A stretch of DNA of 64,000 nt, taken from JAHIQC01 sp964565645. Lineage in GTDB: Bacteria; Actinomycetota; Coriobacteriia; Anaerosomatales; JAHIQC01. This document shows positions 26,551 through 36,019 of the stretch, one piece after another. The notes beneath the pieces were generated by a model that did not search any database, had not been told where the DNA came from, and saw only the letters and a program-made list of their open reading frames with translations. The first letter of the stretch is position 1. Each line of letters starts with the position of its first letter. The stretch is taken from positions 62,001 to 126,000 of the forward strand of contig CAZMFQ010000004.1 of the NCBI GenBank assembly GCA_964565645.1, read 5' to 3'. Made by a program: the position numbers and the translations under genes.

Positions 26551-27114
26551 TCAGGAGCCCTTGATGAGCGACATGACCTCCGCGCGCGTCGCGGCGTTCG
26601 TGCGGAATATGCCGCGAACCGCGCTCGTGGTGGTGATCGCGCCCGGCTTCTGGACGCCGCGCATCGACATGCACAGGTGCTCCGCCTCGATCACGACCAC
26701 GACACCGGCGGGCTCGAGGTGCTCCATGATCGTGTCGGCGATCTGCGAGGTCAGGCGCTCCTGGACCTGCGGGCGCTTGGCGAACACGTCGACGACCCGC
26801 GCGAGCTTGGACAGCCCGCAGATGCAGCCGTCCTTGCCGGGGATGTAGGCGACGTGGGCGCGACCCATGAACGGCACGAGGTGGTGTTCGCACACCGAGT
26901 ACAGCGGGATGTCGCGCACGAGCACCATCTCCTGATGGCCCTCGTTGAAGGTGACGCAGAAGTGCTCGGCGGCGTCCTGTCTCAGGCCCGCGAATATCTC
27001 GGCGTACATGTCCGCGACCCGCCGAGGAGTGTCGAGCAGCCCCTCGCGTGTCGGGTCCTCGCCCACTCCTTCGAGGATCAGTCGCACGCCTTCGATTATC
27101 TTGTCGCGGTCCAT
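26551..27114 (-). CDS. folE: GTP cyclohydrolase I
   Basis: A 187-residue FolE that opens GTP to dihydroneopterin triphosphate. Key motifs are EGLLDTPRRVADMY, SVCEHHLVPF with the zinc and substrate residues, and AEHLCMSMRGV containing the second zinc cysteine. The length and motifs are those of the type IA enzyme. It begins the folate operon, 39 bp after the response regulator gene. Confidence 0.97.
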   Translation of the reverse strand: MDRDKIIEGVRLILEGVGEDPTREGLLDTPRRVADMYAEIFAGLRQDAAEHFCVTFNEGHQEMVLVRDIPLYSVCEHHLVPFMGRAHVAYIPGKDGCICGLSKLARVVDVFAKRPQVQERLTSQIADTIMEHLEPAGVVVVIEAEHLCMSMRGVQKPGAITTTSAVRGIFRTNAATRAEVMSLIKGS

Positions 27115-27153
27115 CGCAGCCCCGTCACGTCGTCTCGGTGTGTAGCCAACAGG

Positions 27154-27819
27154 TTAGCGCATCCCCCGCCCGGGGAGCTGCACGAGTCCGGCGTCCACCG
27201 CCACGAGCACCGCCTGGGTACGGTCCGACTGTCCGAGCTTGCGCAGGATCCGGCTGACGTGCGTCTTGACGGTGGTCTCGCCGATCCAGAGCTTGCGGCC
27301 GATCTCCTTGTTGGACAGGCCCTGGGCCATCAGCCCGAGCACCTCGAGCTCGCGCTCGGAGAGCAGTCCCTGGAACCGCACATCGGGCTCACGCGGCGCC
27401 TGGCGCTGACCGGCGATGACCCGCGCGGCCACGCCTGAGTCGAACACGGCCTGGCCCTCGGCCGCGGTCCTGACGGCCTGGACGAGCTGCTCGGGACGTG
27501 TGTCTTTGAGGATGTAGCCGCTGGCGCCGGCGGCAAGCACGCCGAACAGCTCCTCGTCATCGTCAAAGCTCGTGAGCACGAGGACCGGCAGCTGCTTGTC
27601 GGACTCGCGGACGCGGCGGCAGGCCTCGACCCCGCCCATGCCGGGCATACGCAGGTCGAGCAACAGCAGGTCGAACTCGATCTCGCCGAGGAGTTCGAGC
27701 ACCCGCTCGCCGTCGGGGGCCTCCGCGACGACCTCGATGTCGTCCTCGCCGTCGAGCAGCGTACGCAACGCGAGACGGACGAGCTCGTGGTCGTCGGCTA
27801 TCAGGACACGTATCGGCAT
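27154..27819 (-). CDS. NarL/LuxR-family response regulator
   Basis: A 221-residue regulator. The receiver domain (about 3-120) has the acidic pair DDH at 9-11 and phospho-acceptor Asp55 (LLLLDLRMPG). A LuxR-type HTH spans about residues 150-212 (LSERELEVLGLMAQGLSNKE and TTVKTHVSRILRKL). Its partner kinase is encoded just upstream, 9 bp away. The genes it controls are unknown; the folate operon follows directly and could be cotranscribed with it. Confidence 0.94.
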   Translation of the reverse strand: MPIRVLIADDHELVRLALRTLLDGEDDIEVVAEAPDGERVLELLGEIEFDLLLLDLRMPGMGGVEACRRVRESDKQLPVLVLTSFDDDEELFGVLAAGASGYILKDTRPEQLVQAVRTAAEGQAVFDSGVAARVIAGQRQAPREPDVRFQGLLSERELEVLGLMAQGLSNKEIGRKLWIGETTVKTHVSRILRKLGQSDRTQAVLVAVDAGLVQLPGRGMR

Positions 27820-27828
27820 CGCTGCTCC

Positions 27829-29082
27829 CTAGACTCCGACGATGACTTCGATCCGGGTGCCCTGCCCCGGCGCGCTCACGATCCTGAGACGCCCGCCCTC
27901 GGCGCGCACGCGCTCCTCGATGCTCCGAAGCCCCATGCCCGACTCGCTCGCGGCGCACCGCGCCACGTTCTCAGGCACGAAGCCGGACCCGTTGTCGGTG
28001 ATGACGAGGCGCACGGCGCCGGGCTCGTAGGACAGGAACGCTGAGAGCCTCGTCGGTCGCCCGTGCTTCATGGCATTGGCGATGGACTCCTTGGCCACCC
28101 GGTACAGACAGGCCTCGAGCGACGGGGAGAGATGCACGCGCTCTCCGTTGACGATGACCTCGGAATGCACGCCCTCGGTCGGGCAGACCTCGTGTATCCA
28201 GTACTCGATCGCTCCCACGAGTCCGAGTTCCTGCAGCTTGAGCGGGCGCAGGTCGTAGATGAACCGTCGCAGTTCGCTGCGGCTCATATCCACCTGCTGC
28301 TGCAGGTCCTCGAGGCGCACGGCCACACCTTCGGGGTCGTTGCGGACCTGTTTGCGGCAGACCTCGAGGCCGAGCGCCACGCTGAACAGCGACTGCGAGA
28401 TGCCGTCGTGCATCTCGCGCGCGATGCGGTCGCGTTCACTGGCGAGCAGGACGTAGCGGGTCTCCTCGGCCAGCCGCGCGTTCTCGATGGCTGTGGCGGC
28501 GAAGGCCGCGAGGATCGCGAGGAAGTCCACCTGCGCCGGGCCGAACCGGTGCGCCCGCGAGTTGATCGCGCAGAGCAGTCCGATGGGGCGGTTCTTGACG
28601 ATGATCGGCGCGCACAGCAGCCACGCGTCGTTCTCTCGATTGAGGTCGAGGTACATCTCGCCGCTCTCGAAGACCTCGGCCGCGATCCCCTGCAGCTGCC
28701 CGGCCCACCACGACTGCGGATGCTCGTCCCGCGCGCCGCGGACGACGAGCGAGTCCGCGTCGAGGTCGTGCCCGTGGTCGACGGTGAGCACGAGCACCGC
28801 CTTCTCGGTGTTGGTGATCCGCTTGGCGCGCTCCACGATCGTCTCGAGCACCTCGTCGAGGGAGATCGTGGACGACACCGCATCGGCGACGTCGTTGAGC
28901 GCGGCGATGAGGTCGGCCTGCGCGCGGCGGTTCAGGCCGGTGGACACCGAGGCGAACAGCCGGTGCGCGGCGGGTATCGACGGCTGATTGGAGCGCAGGG
29001 AGATCCCGCGGCCTTTCGGCGCGGTCGGACCCGGGTCGCCCGGGACCCCCGCCGTCGGACCTTGTTGTGCGTTCTGTGACAC
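27829..29082 (-). CDS. GAF-domain cytoplasmic sensor histidine kinase
   Basis: A 417-residue NarX/DegS-type kinase without membrane segments. A GAF domain lies at about residues 55-205. The HisKA_3 dimerisation domain contains ERDRIAREMHDG with His225, and an HATPase domain covers the C-terminal part (ITDNGSGF and GMGLRSIEERV). The start is GTG 29082; the frame continues upstream, but that stretch is low-complexity and lacks homology features. The GAF domain should sense a soluble ligand or redox state, and the regulator is the NarL-family protein immediately downstream. The family is common in actinobacterial oxygen or nitrate sensing. Confidence 0.88.
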   Translation of the reverse strand: MSQNAQQGPTAGVPGDPGPTAPKGRGISLRSNQPSIPAAHRLFASVSTGLNRRAQADLIAALNDVADAVSSTISLDEVLETIVERAKRITNTEKAVLVLTVDHGHDLDADSLVVRGARDEHPQSWWAGQLQGIAAEVFESGEMYLDLNRENDAWLLCAPIIVKNRPIGLLCAINSRAHRFGPAQVDFLAILAAFAATAIENARLAEETRYVLLASERDRIAREMHDGISQSLFSVALGLEVCRKQVRNDPEGVAVRLEDLQQQVDMSRSELRRFIYDLRPLKLQELGLVGAIEYWIHEVCPTEGVHSEVIVNGERVHLSPSLEACLYRVAKESIANAMKHGRPTRLSAFLSYEPGAVRLVITDNGSGFVPENVARCAASESGMGLRSIEERVRAEGGRLRIVSAPGQGTRIEVIVGV

Positions 29083-29168
29083 CGATGCCCCCCGAGCCGT
29101 AGGTCCCCGCTCCCCCAAGCGGCCGGACCCTGTCCCGACGACGCCCTGTCGCGCGACGCCGGTCCGCT

Positions 29169-29639
29169 TCAGAGTATAGCCTCCCGGCGCCGCGAACCGG
29201 TGGTGTCCGGCCCGGTGTCGGCCCCGTCGGACAGCGCCTGCGGCTCCTCGGCCACCCCGTCCCGGTAGCGCGCGAGCATCGCGCGGCTCGCCCGCTCGAT
29301 CCTCGCCTGTGCCCGCGGGCGCCGTCGCTCCCAGATGTCGATGCCCGGCCAGTGGAAGATGTGTCCGAGATGACCGTGGGAGATGGCGTCCTGCTCGCAA
29401 TGAAGCGCCCTGCCGAGGAGCTGCGGGTCGCGCTCCCTGACGGCCTGCTCGAGCCAGCGTCGCGCGATGCGCCGGGCGCCGAGCCAGCGGAAGTGATAGC
29501 GCTTGTTGCGCCAGCGGCGTCCGGGGAACTCCCGGTCCACGTCGATATCCGCACGGGCTATGACCTCGGCAACCTCCTCGCCGAAGCCCGCCTCCAGGGC
29601 CCAGCGTCGCGTCAGGCCGTGATGGACGTATCCGTTCAC
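29169..29639 (-). CDS. Small zinc-dependent phospholipase C-like protein
   Basis: A 156-residue protein starting at GTG 29639, supported by GGAGGAG just upstream. Its Histidine-rich pattern (MNGYVHHGLTRRW, RADIDVD, KRYHFRWLG, and ALHCEQDAISHGHLGH) resembles the phospholipase C/P1-nuclease fold, where His and Asp bind three zinc ions. A HxxxDxxxSH arrangement appears at about residues 91-100. No signal peptide or membrane helix is seen, unlike secreted phospholipases. It lies between ftsH and the sensor kinase. I infer a metal-dependent hydrolase of unknown substrate; homology is weak by eye. Confidence 0.5.
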   Translation of the reverse strand: MNGYVHHGLTRRWALEAGFGEEVAEVIARADIDVDREFPGRRWRNKRYHFRWLGARRIARRWLEQAVRERDPQLLGRALHCEQDAISHGHLGHIFHWPGIDIWERRRPRAQARIERASRAMLARYRDGVAEEPQALSDGADTGPDTTGSRRREAIL

Positions 29640-29701
29640 ATACTCCTCCGAAACAGACGACGGACCCGAAGGCCCGCCGTCGATACGCAGTGTGTGTCCG
29701 G

Positions 29702-31687
29702 TCAGGCGAGCGTCACGTCGCCGGGCCCCGCCAAAGGAGGAGGGTCGGCGGACGGTGCGGGCTCGGCGACCGCGTCCTCGGTCTCGGCGGGCTCGCCTTC
29801 GCCGGGCTCGTCCGGACCCTTGCTCGCCGCGGCAGCCGCCTCGAGCTCCAGGAACTCGTCCCACTTGCCGCCGAGCAGGGCCTCGAGCGCCGGGCCTTCG
29901 AGCGACTCGCGCTCTACGAGCACGCTCGCCATGAGGTCGAGCTCCTCACGGTGCTCGGTGAGGATCTCGCGCGCCTTCTCGTATCCGTCATCGATCAGGC
30001 GGGCGATCTCCTTGTCGATCTCGTAGGCGATCTCAGGTGAGTAGTCCGCGTTGGCGGAGAAATCCCGCCCAAGGAACACCTCGTGGTTGGCGTCACCGAA
30101 GGTCTGCGGGCCGAGCTTCTCGCTCATGCCGAAGCGGGTCACCATCTGCTTGGCGATCTTGGTCGCGCGGTCGATGTCGTTGCTGGCGCCGGTCGTGATG
30201 TCGCCGATGGCGACCTCCTCGGCGACACGACCACCGAGCATCTTGGCGATCTCGGAGAGCATCGTCGAGCGGCTCTCAAGGAAGCGGTCCTCCTCGGGGA
30301 TCGACCAGGTCAGCCCCAGCGCACGACCGCGCGGGATGATGGTGACCTTGTGGATCGGGTCCGAGTTCGGCGTCTGGTGCCCGACGATCGCGTGTCCGGC
30401 CTCGTGATAGGCGATCACGCGCTTCTCTGAATCGCTGATCAAACGGCTCTTGCGCTCGGGACCGGTCATGACGCGGTCGATGCCCTCTTCGAGCTCGGTC
30501 ATGTCGATCTTCTTCTTGCCGTGACGCGCGGCGAGCAGCGCCGCCTCGTTCACGAGGTTGGCCAGGTCCGCACCGGTGAACCCGGGGGTGCGGCGCGCAA
30601 GGACCTCAAGCTCGACGTCATCGGTGAGCGGCTTGCCTCGCGCATGGATCTTCAGGATGCCGAGACGGCCCCTGAGGTCAGGACGATCGACCACGACCTG
30701 GCGATCGAAACGACCGGGACGCAGCAACGCCGGGTCGAGGATATCGGGGCGGTTGGTCGCCGCGATGAGGATGACGTTGTCTTTGAGGTCGAATCCGTCC
30801 ATCTCGACGAGCAGCTGGTTGAGGGTCTGCTCGCGCTCGTCGTGCCCGCCGCCGAGGCCCGCGCCACGCTGGCGGCCGACGGCGTCGATCTCGTCCATGA
30901 AGATGATGCAGGGGCTGGCGGCCTTCGCCTGCTCGAACAGGTCACGGACGCGGCTCGCGCCCACACCCACGAACATCTCGACGAAGTCGGAACCCGAGAT
31001 CGAGAAGAACGGGACCGCAGCCTCACCGGCCACCGCACGCGCGAGCAGCGTCTTGCCCGTGCCCGGAGGTCCGACGAGCAACACGCCCTTGGGGATCTTG
31101 GCGCCGAGCGCCTGGAACTTGCCGGGGTTGGCCAGGAACTCCTTGATCTCATGGAGTTCCTCGATCGCCTCATCGGCGCCGGCGACGTCCTTGAACGTGA
31201 TCCTCGGCTGGTCGCGCGTCATGCGCTTGGCCTTGGCCTTCCCGAAGTTCATCACCTTGGAGTTGCCGCCCTGCATCTGGTTCAGGATGAAGAACATCAG
31301 CCCGGCGAGGAACACGATCGGGAGCAGATTGATGAGCAGCGAGCCCCACGAGAACGCCGCCTTGGGGTCGACGGTGTACTTCACCTTGGGGTTGGCGGCC
31401 ATGAGTTCGTTCAGTGTGTCCGGCCCGACGTAGGTGGACGTGAAGGGCACGAGCGCGTCCTTGCCCTTGGCCTTGGCGTCCTTGTCCGGCCAGTACATGC
31501 CGTCGATGTTCGCCTCGGCGGCATGGTAGGTGACCTCTGTGATCATCCCGTCCTCGACAGCCGTGCGGAACTGGCTCGTCGAGAGCTCGGCGGGCTTGGC
31601 GGTGGTCTCCACCATGCCTGCGAAGATGTAGACGAGACCTGCCAGGAGCAGGAGATACAGCAGGATGGTCCTGAGATTCTTGTTCAC
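29702..31687 (-). CDS. ftsH: ATP-dependent zinc metalloprotease FtsH
   Basis: A 661-residue membrane-anchored AAA+ protease degrading misfolded and regulatory membrane proteins. Two N-terminal membrane helices (about 7-25 and 115-135) flank an extracytoplasmic domain. Walker A GPPGTGKT is at 206-213, Walker B IIFMDEID near 261-268, and the zinc site HEAGH at 428-432. The C-terminal tail is acidic and proline-rich. The start is GTG 31687 with GAGGAA upstream. The order tilS-hpt-ftsH is widely conserved in Gram-positive bacteria. Confidence 0.97.
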   Translation of the reverse strand: MNKNLRTILLYLLLLAGLVYIFAGMVETTAKPAELSTSQFRTAVEDGMITEVTYHAAEANIDGMYWPDKDAKAKGKDALVPFTSTYVGPDTLNELMAANPKVKYTVDPKAAFSWGSLLINLLPIVFLAGLMFFILNQMQGGNSKVMNFGKAKAKRMTRDQPRITFKDVAGADEAIEELHEIKEFLANPGKFQALGAKIPKGVLLVGPPGTGKTLLARAVAGEAAVPFFSISGSDFVEMFVGVGASRVRDLFEQAKAASPCIIFMDEIDAVGRQRGAGLGGGHDEREQTLNQLLVEMDGFDLKDNVILIAATNRPDILDPALLRPGRFDRQVVVDRPDLRGRLGILKIHARGKPLTDDVELEVLARRTPGFTGADLANLVNEAALLAARHGKKKIDMTELEEGIDRVMTGPERKSRLISDSEKRVIAYHEAGHAIVGHQTPNSDPIHKVTIIPRGRALGLTWSIPEEDRFLESRSTMLSEIAKMLGGRVAEEVAIGDITTGASNDIDRATKIAKQMVTRFGMSEKLGPQTFGDANHEVFLGRDFSANADYSPEIAYEIDKEIARLIDDGYEKAREILTEHREELDLMASVLVERESLEGPALEALLGGKWDEFLELEAAAAASKGPDEPGEGEPAETEDAVAEPAPSADPPPLAGPGDVTLA

Positions 31688-31724
31688 GTTCCTCTAGACT
31701 CCTGAGTCTTCGGCGCGCGAGCGC

Positions 31725-32264
31725 CTAGTCCGAGTAGATCTCGGGCTTGAGAACACCGATATACGGCAGGTTGCGGTAGCGCTCGGCATAGTCCAGTCCG
31801 TATCCGACCACGAACTCGTCGGGCACATCGAAACCGATGTACTTGCATGAGATAGGTACCCGCTGCTTGCCTTCCTTGCTCAACAGGGTGACGACCTCGA
31901 GTGAGGCCGGGCCGCGAGACGCGAGGTTCTTGAGGAGGTACTTGAGCGTCAGGCCGGTGTCGAGAATGTCCTCGACGACGAGCACGTGCCGGCCTTCGAT
32001 GGTCTCGTCGAGGTCCTTGATGATCCTCACCACGCCAGACGACTTGGTCGAAGAGCCGTAGCTCGAGACCGCCATGAAGTCGATCTCCACAGGCGAGGAG
32101 ATGGAGCGCGCGAGGTCCGCGACGAACAACGCCGCGCCGCGCAGGACGGCGATGAGCAGGATCGGCTCGTCGCCGTAGTCGGCGCTGATCTGCGCTCCGA
32201 GCTCGGCGATGCGCTCACCGATCCGCTCCTCGGACAGAACGATCGTCTCGACGTCAGGATGCAT
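31725..32264 (-). CDS. hpt: Hypoxanthine phosphoribosyltransferase
   Basis: A 179-residue purine-salvage enzyme making IMP or GMP from hypoxanthine or guanine and PRPP. The PRPP-binding loop is VLVVEDILDTGLTL (about residues 94-107), and the C-terminal VVGYGLDYAERYRNLPYIG holds the base-binding part. It overlaps tilS by 11 bp and precedes ftsH, the conserved trio. In this host it could recycle hypoxanthine released if futalosine is cleaved in menaquinone synthesis. Confidence 0.95.
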   Translation of the reverse strand: MHPDVETIVLSEERIGERIAELGAQISADYGDEPILLIAVLRGAALFVADLARSISSPVEIDFMAVSSYGSSTKSSGVVRIIKDLDETIEGRHVLVVEDILDTGLTLKYLLKNLASRGPASLEVVTLLSKEGKQRVPISCKYIGFDVPDEFVVGYGLDYAERYRNLPYIGVLKPEIYSD

Positions 32265-33702
32265 CCGTCGTCTCAGTCCTCTCCTCGTCGCCGTCGGCGA
32301 CGTCCGGGTGACGGTACCACCGAAGCCGAATCGCGCTCCGGGTGGCGGGCGTCACCTTGTACGGCTCACTCATCCGCACTCCGGCGATCCACACTATCTG
32401 GTCGCCGTCCCTCACGACCGGTGTCCCCTCGCGCGATCCGCGAGGCACCTTGGCGTCGATGAGCAGGTCGGATACCTTCTTGCTGCCCTCCATGCCCAAG
32501 GGCCGCATGCGGTCCCCTTCGCGGGGCGCATCGACCATGAGCGGCCCACCGCTCAGGCACGCCGCGTCGATCACCGCGACGTCCGGCCCCTCGTCCCTCA
32601 CCTCCGCAGCGGTCGGGTTCGCATCGAGCGTTCCCGCCGGACCAAGGTCGACCGTACCAGGGACGGAGAGCAAACCGGGTGCCACGCTCAGGCGCCCTGC
32701 CCCCCTCCGGGAGACCGTCATTGTACCGTACCGGTTCTCGGCCCGCAGACCCTCCGGAAGGTCGCGCGCGAACCCGTCGGCCGCAAGTCCCTCCACAAGC
32801 GCCTCGACGTGCTCGAACTCGAGCCGCGAGGCCTCGGGGAACGCACCGAGGACGGCCGTGCGGACCGTCCGACGCTTCATGGGCAGCGAGAGAGTCGCCA
32901 TCATCGAGCACTCGAACTCCACACGTTCTCCAGATGTCCGGGCGAAATCGCGGGCGAACGCCTCCGCCATCTCCGAAAGCAGCGCGTCCTCCTCGGCAAG
33001 CACCTCGAGCATCCGCGCGAGCGACTCGTCGAAACGGCCGTTGATCGAGCGCATGACCGGCAGGATCTCGTGGCGGATGCGTGCGCGGACCCTCGAGGTG
33101 TCGGTGTTGCTCGAGTCCTCGCGCCAGTCCTGACCGAGTGAGCGGAGGTACGTGCGGAGTTCGTCACGTCCGACCTCGATGAGCGGACGCACGATGCGGC
33201 CACGGGCGGGCTTCATCGCCGTCAGTCCGCCTGCACCCGCGCCCTGCGCGAGCCGCATCAGGTGAGTCTCTGTGCGGTCGTCGCGCGTGTGCGCCACCGC
33301 GATGCGGCCGAGCGAACGCGGCGCCCCCACTTCGTCGCATGCGGCGTCGAGCCGCGCCTCGGCGAGCGCGTAGCGCACCTTGCGCCCCGCGTCCTCGAGG
33401 TTGTCACCGGACTCACGCGCACGCGCCGCCACGTCGACACGCTCCACCTGCAGCGGCACGCCGAGCCCGGCGCAAAGCTCGCGCACGAACGCCTCGTCGG
33501 CGTCGGACTCCTCGGCGCGCAGGAGGTGGTTCACGTGCAGCGCTGAGATCCGCAGGTCGCCGAGGACCTCGCCGGAGGCGAGCAGACGCAGCAGGCCGAC
33601 CGAGTCGGCGCCGCCGGAGAGCATGACGAGTACGACCGCGCCCTCGGGCAGCAGGTCGTGCTTCTCGACGGTGGAACGTACGATGTCGCGCGGATCGGGC
33701 AT
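32254..33702 (-). CDS. tilS: tRNA(Ile)-lysidine synthetase
   Basis: A 482-residue enzyme converting C34 of tRNA-Ile(CAU) to lysidine so that it reads AUA codons. The ATP-pyrophosphatase PP-loop is SGGADS (about residues 29-34), and LHVNHLLRAEESDADE and HTRDDRTETHLMRL are typical. The TilS C-terminal domains follow. The start is ATG 33702. The 3' end overlaps hpt. Confidence 0.95.
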   Translation of the reverse strand: MPDPRDIVRSTVEKHDLLPEGAVVLVMLSGGADSVGLLRLLASGEVLGDLRISALHVNHLLRAEESDADEAFVRELCAGLGVPLQVERVDVAARARESGDNLEDAGRKVRYALAEARLDAACDEVGAPRSLGRIAVAHTRDDRTETHLMRLAQGAGAGGLTAMKPARGRIVRPLIEVGRDELRTYLRSLGQDWREDSSNTDTSRVRARIRHEILPVMRSINGRFDESLARMLEVLAEEDALLSEMAEAFARDFARTSGERVEFECSMMATLSLPMKRRTVRTAVLGAFPEASRLEFEHVEALVEGLAADGFARDLPEGLRAENRYGTMTVSRRGAGRLSVAPGLLSVPGTVDLGPAGTLDANPTAAEVRDEGPDVAVIDAACLSGGPLMVDAPREGDRMRPLGMEGSKKVSDLLIDAKVPRGSREGTPVVRDGDQIVWIAGVRMSEPYKVTPATRSAIRLRWYRHPDVADGDEERTETTDAS

Positions 33703-33741
33703 GCGACTAGGGTAGCCCTGCGCAACGACATCCGCGAGCGC

Positions 33742-34275
33742 CTACAGCCAGGAGTTCTCCTCGGCGATACGGACGACCCAGGCGGTCGTGCGCCCGACCA
33801 GATCGGTGCAGTGCGCCCAGCGCAACGGGTGGTCCATCCCGCCGTGCGCCTCGGAGATCGGCTCGCACAGCGTCGTGGACTGGTCCGCGGCGAAGCTCTC
33901 CCGCAGCTTCGCTGTGGCGTCCCAGATCGGCTCCCAGGGCTGCGTGGCCTCGGTGCGACCGCCGAGGAGCCCCATCGCCATCACACCACCGGCGAGCGCG
34001 CCGCACGTGCAGCGCGAGCCGCTGATGCCTTCGCAGAACCCCGAGGCCATACGGAAGGACTCGGGCGGCATCGGAGCGCCGGCGATCTCGTTGACGGCCC
34101 GCAGGACGGACTCGCCGCAGTGGAACCCCGCCTCGTAGTACGAGGCCGCGAGGAACTCCGCACGCTCGGAAAGCGAACCTTCGGCAAGGGCGCCGCAGGT
34201 CGCGGCATCGGTATCGGGCGCTGTCTGTCCGGTCCTCGGATCCACCACAGGACTCCTCGGAAGTGGGGAGTCCAT
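33742..34275 (-). CDS. C_GCAxxG_C_C family redox protein
   Basis: A 177-residue soluble protein with regularly placed cysteines: FHCGESVL, GFCEGI, SRCTCGALAGGVMAMG, LCEPI and AHCTDLV. This is the C_GCAxxG_C_C family, found mainly in anaerobes and presumed to bind an Fe-S cluster or act in electron transfer. The expected CGAxxG core is present. The ATG is at 34275. It sits alone between tilS and the osmoprotectant operon, 39-bp gap before tilS. Role unknown. Confidence 0.8.
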   Translation of the reverse strand: MDSPLPRSPVVDPRTGQTAPDTDAATCGALAEGSLSERAEFLAASYYEAGFHCGESVLRAVNEIAGAPMPPESFRMASGFCEGISGSRCTCGALAGGVMAMGLLGGRTEATQPWEPIWDATAKLRESFAADQSTTLCEPISEAHGGMDHPLRWAHCTDLVGRTTAWVVRIAEENSWL

Positions 34276-34310
34276 GGTATCACCCGCCCTGATACTTCGG
34301 ATAGCGCCGC

Positions 34311-35069
34311 CTAGTGTGTGCGTTCCCCGGCCGTGTGCGCGAAACCGCCCTGCGCGGCGCCGAGGTACGCGTCCAGGATCAGCGCGAGCGCCGCCGCCAG
34401 GATGCCGCCCTGCAACGTCACGGCGGGGTCGTAGTTGACGAGCCCCGAGATGATCGGGGCGCCCAGACCGCCCGCGCCGATCGCCGCCCCGATGGTCGCG
34501 GTCGCGACGTTGACCACGACCGAGACGCGCACGCCGGCAAAGATCACGGGTGCGGCCACCGGCAGCTCGGCGCGCATGAGCACCTGCGCCGGAGACATCC
34601 CCATCCCCCGCGCGCTCTCGGTGATGCTCGCGGGCACCGCGCGCAGGCCCGCGATGGTGTTCTGCAGCACCGGCAGGACTCCGTAGAGCGTGAGCGCGAA
34701 CACGGTCGGACGGAACCCGAAGCCGAGCAGCGGCACCGCGAGCGTGAGCACGGCTATCGGCGGGAACGTCTGGCCCAGGTTGGCGATATCGGCGACCGTG
34801 TCGTAGAAGTCGGCCCCGGCCGGCCGCGTCACGAACACGCCGAGCCCGATACCCACCACCGCGGAAAGCACGCTCGAAAGCCCCACCATCGCCATGTGCT
34901 GGCCGATGAGCCGCAGCATCCCGGTGTGCTGGTACAGAAGCCGCGCCTCACCGGGAAACAGTCTGCCGAGGATCGTCTCCCAGACCGGCGGATACGCCGC
35001 GAGCGCCAGATACACCGCCAGCGCGAGCGAAGGCCCGATGAACGCGCGTATGAGCGTGCGCGTCCTCAT
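34311..35069 (-). CDS. Osmoprotectant ABC transporter permease (OpuCB/CD-like)
   Basis: A 252-residue permease with about six membrane helices and the binding-protein-dependent transport motif around GMGMSPAQVLMRAELPVAAPVIFAGVR. It is one of two permeases in a four-gene glycine-betaine/carnitine/choline type operon. The ATG at 35069 overlaps the stop of the ATPase gene by 4 nt. The order is binding protein, long permease, ATPase, short permease. Confidence 0.88.
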   Translation of the reverse strand: MRTRTLIRAFIGPSLALAVYLALAAYPPVWETILGRLFPGEARLLYQHTGMLRLIGQHMAMVGLSSVLSAVVGIGLGVFVTRPAGADFYDTVADIANLGQTFPPIAVLTLAVPLLGFGFRPTVFALTLYGVLPVLQNTIAGLRAVPASITESARGMGMSPAQVLMRAELPVAAPVIFAGVRVSVVVNVATATIGAAIGAGGLGAPIISGLVNYDPAVTLQGGILAAALALILDAYLGAAQGGFAHTAGERTH

Positions 35070-36019
35070 GCCACCGGCCGCTTGAAGTGCGAGAGCACGT
35101 CTTCGATGCTCACCTGTCCGACCACACACCCGTCGTCTCCGACGACATCCAGCGCGTCCTCGCCCGTCTCGAGGATGCGCGAGAGCACCTCACGCAGGTT
35201 CGAATCAGCGGGCACGCTCGGTGAGACGCCGCACGCGCCGGCAGCCGGGCGCATGACGCCGGAAAGGCCCGCCAGCGACAGACGCTTGAGGGCCCGCTCG
35301 GCGCCCACGAACTGCGCCACGAACTCGTCGACGGGGTACGCGAGCACGCGCTCGGGGACGTCGTACTGCACGAGGTGCCCGTCACGCATGATCGCGATCC
35401 GGTCGCCGAGGCGCACCGCTTCGTCGATGTCGTGGGTGACGAACACCACCGTCTTGCGCAGCCGATGCTGGATGCCGAGGAACTCGCGTTGCAGCCGGTC
35501 GCGGGTGAGCGGGTCGACGGCGCCGAACGGCTCGTCCATGAGCAGCACCGGCGGGTCGGCCGCGAGCGCCCGGGCAACCCCGACCCGCTGCGCCTCGCCG
35601 CCCGAAAGCTCGTCGGGGTACGCGCCGAGATAGCGCTCCGGGTCGAGCTCCACGAGCTCGAGGAGCTCGACGGCGCGCTCGGCGATCCGGCGCTTGTCCC
35701 AGCCGAGCAGCCCGGGCACCGTGCCGATGTTCTGCGCCACGGTCCAGTGCGGGAACAGTCCCACGCCCTGGATCGCATACCCGATGCCGCGCCGCAGCTC
35801 CTCGGCGGGCAGGCTTCGTATGTCCCTGCCGTCGAGGGTCACCGTGCCCGAGGTGGGCTCGATGAGCCGGTTGATCATGCGCAGGGTCGTGGACTTCCCG
35901 CAGCCTGAGGGGCCGATGAGAACGACCACCTGCCCCTCCGCGACGTCGAGCGTCAGCGCGTCGACCGCGGGTCGCTCCGCGCCTTCGTAGTGCTTGGTGA
36001 CCGCATCGAGCGAGATCAT
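35066..36019 (-). CDS. Osmoprotectant ABC transporter ATP-binding protein (OpuCA-like)
   Basis: A 317-residue ATPase. Walker A is GPSGCGKST (about 37-45), the signature is LSGGEAQRVGVARALA and Walker B LLMDEPFGAVD. A C-terminal extension from about residue 245 resembles a CBS-type region (VVGDDGCVVGQVSIEDVL). Such regions sense ionic strength in OpuA/OpuC ATPases. Its ATG overlaps the upstream permease stop by 4 nt. Confidence 0.9.
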   Translation of the reverse strand: MISLDAVTKHYEGAERPAVDALTLDVAEGQVVVLIGPSGCGKSTTLRMINRLIEPTSGTVTLDGRDIRSLPAEELRRGIGYAIQGVGLFPHWTVAQNIGTVPGLLGWDKRRIAERAVELLELVELDPERYLGAYPDELSGGEAQRVGVARALAADPPVLLMDEPFGAVDPLTRDRLQREFLGIQHRLRKTVVFVTHDIDEAVRLGDRIAIMRDGHLVQYDVPERVLAYPVDEFVAQFVGAERALKRLSLAGLSGVMRPAAGACGVSPSVPADSNLREVLSRILETGEDALDVVGDDGCVVGQVSIEDVLSHFKRPVA

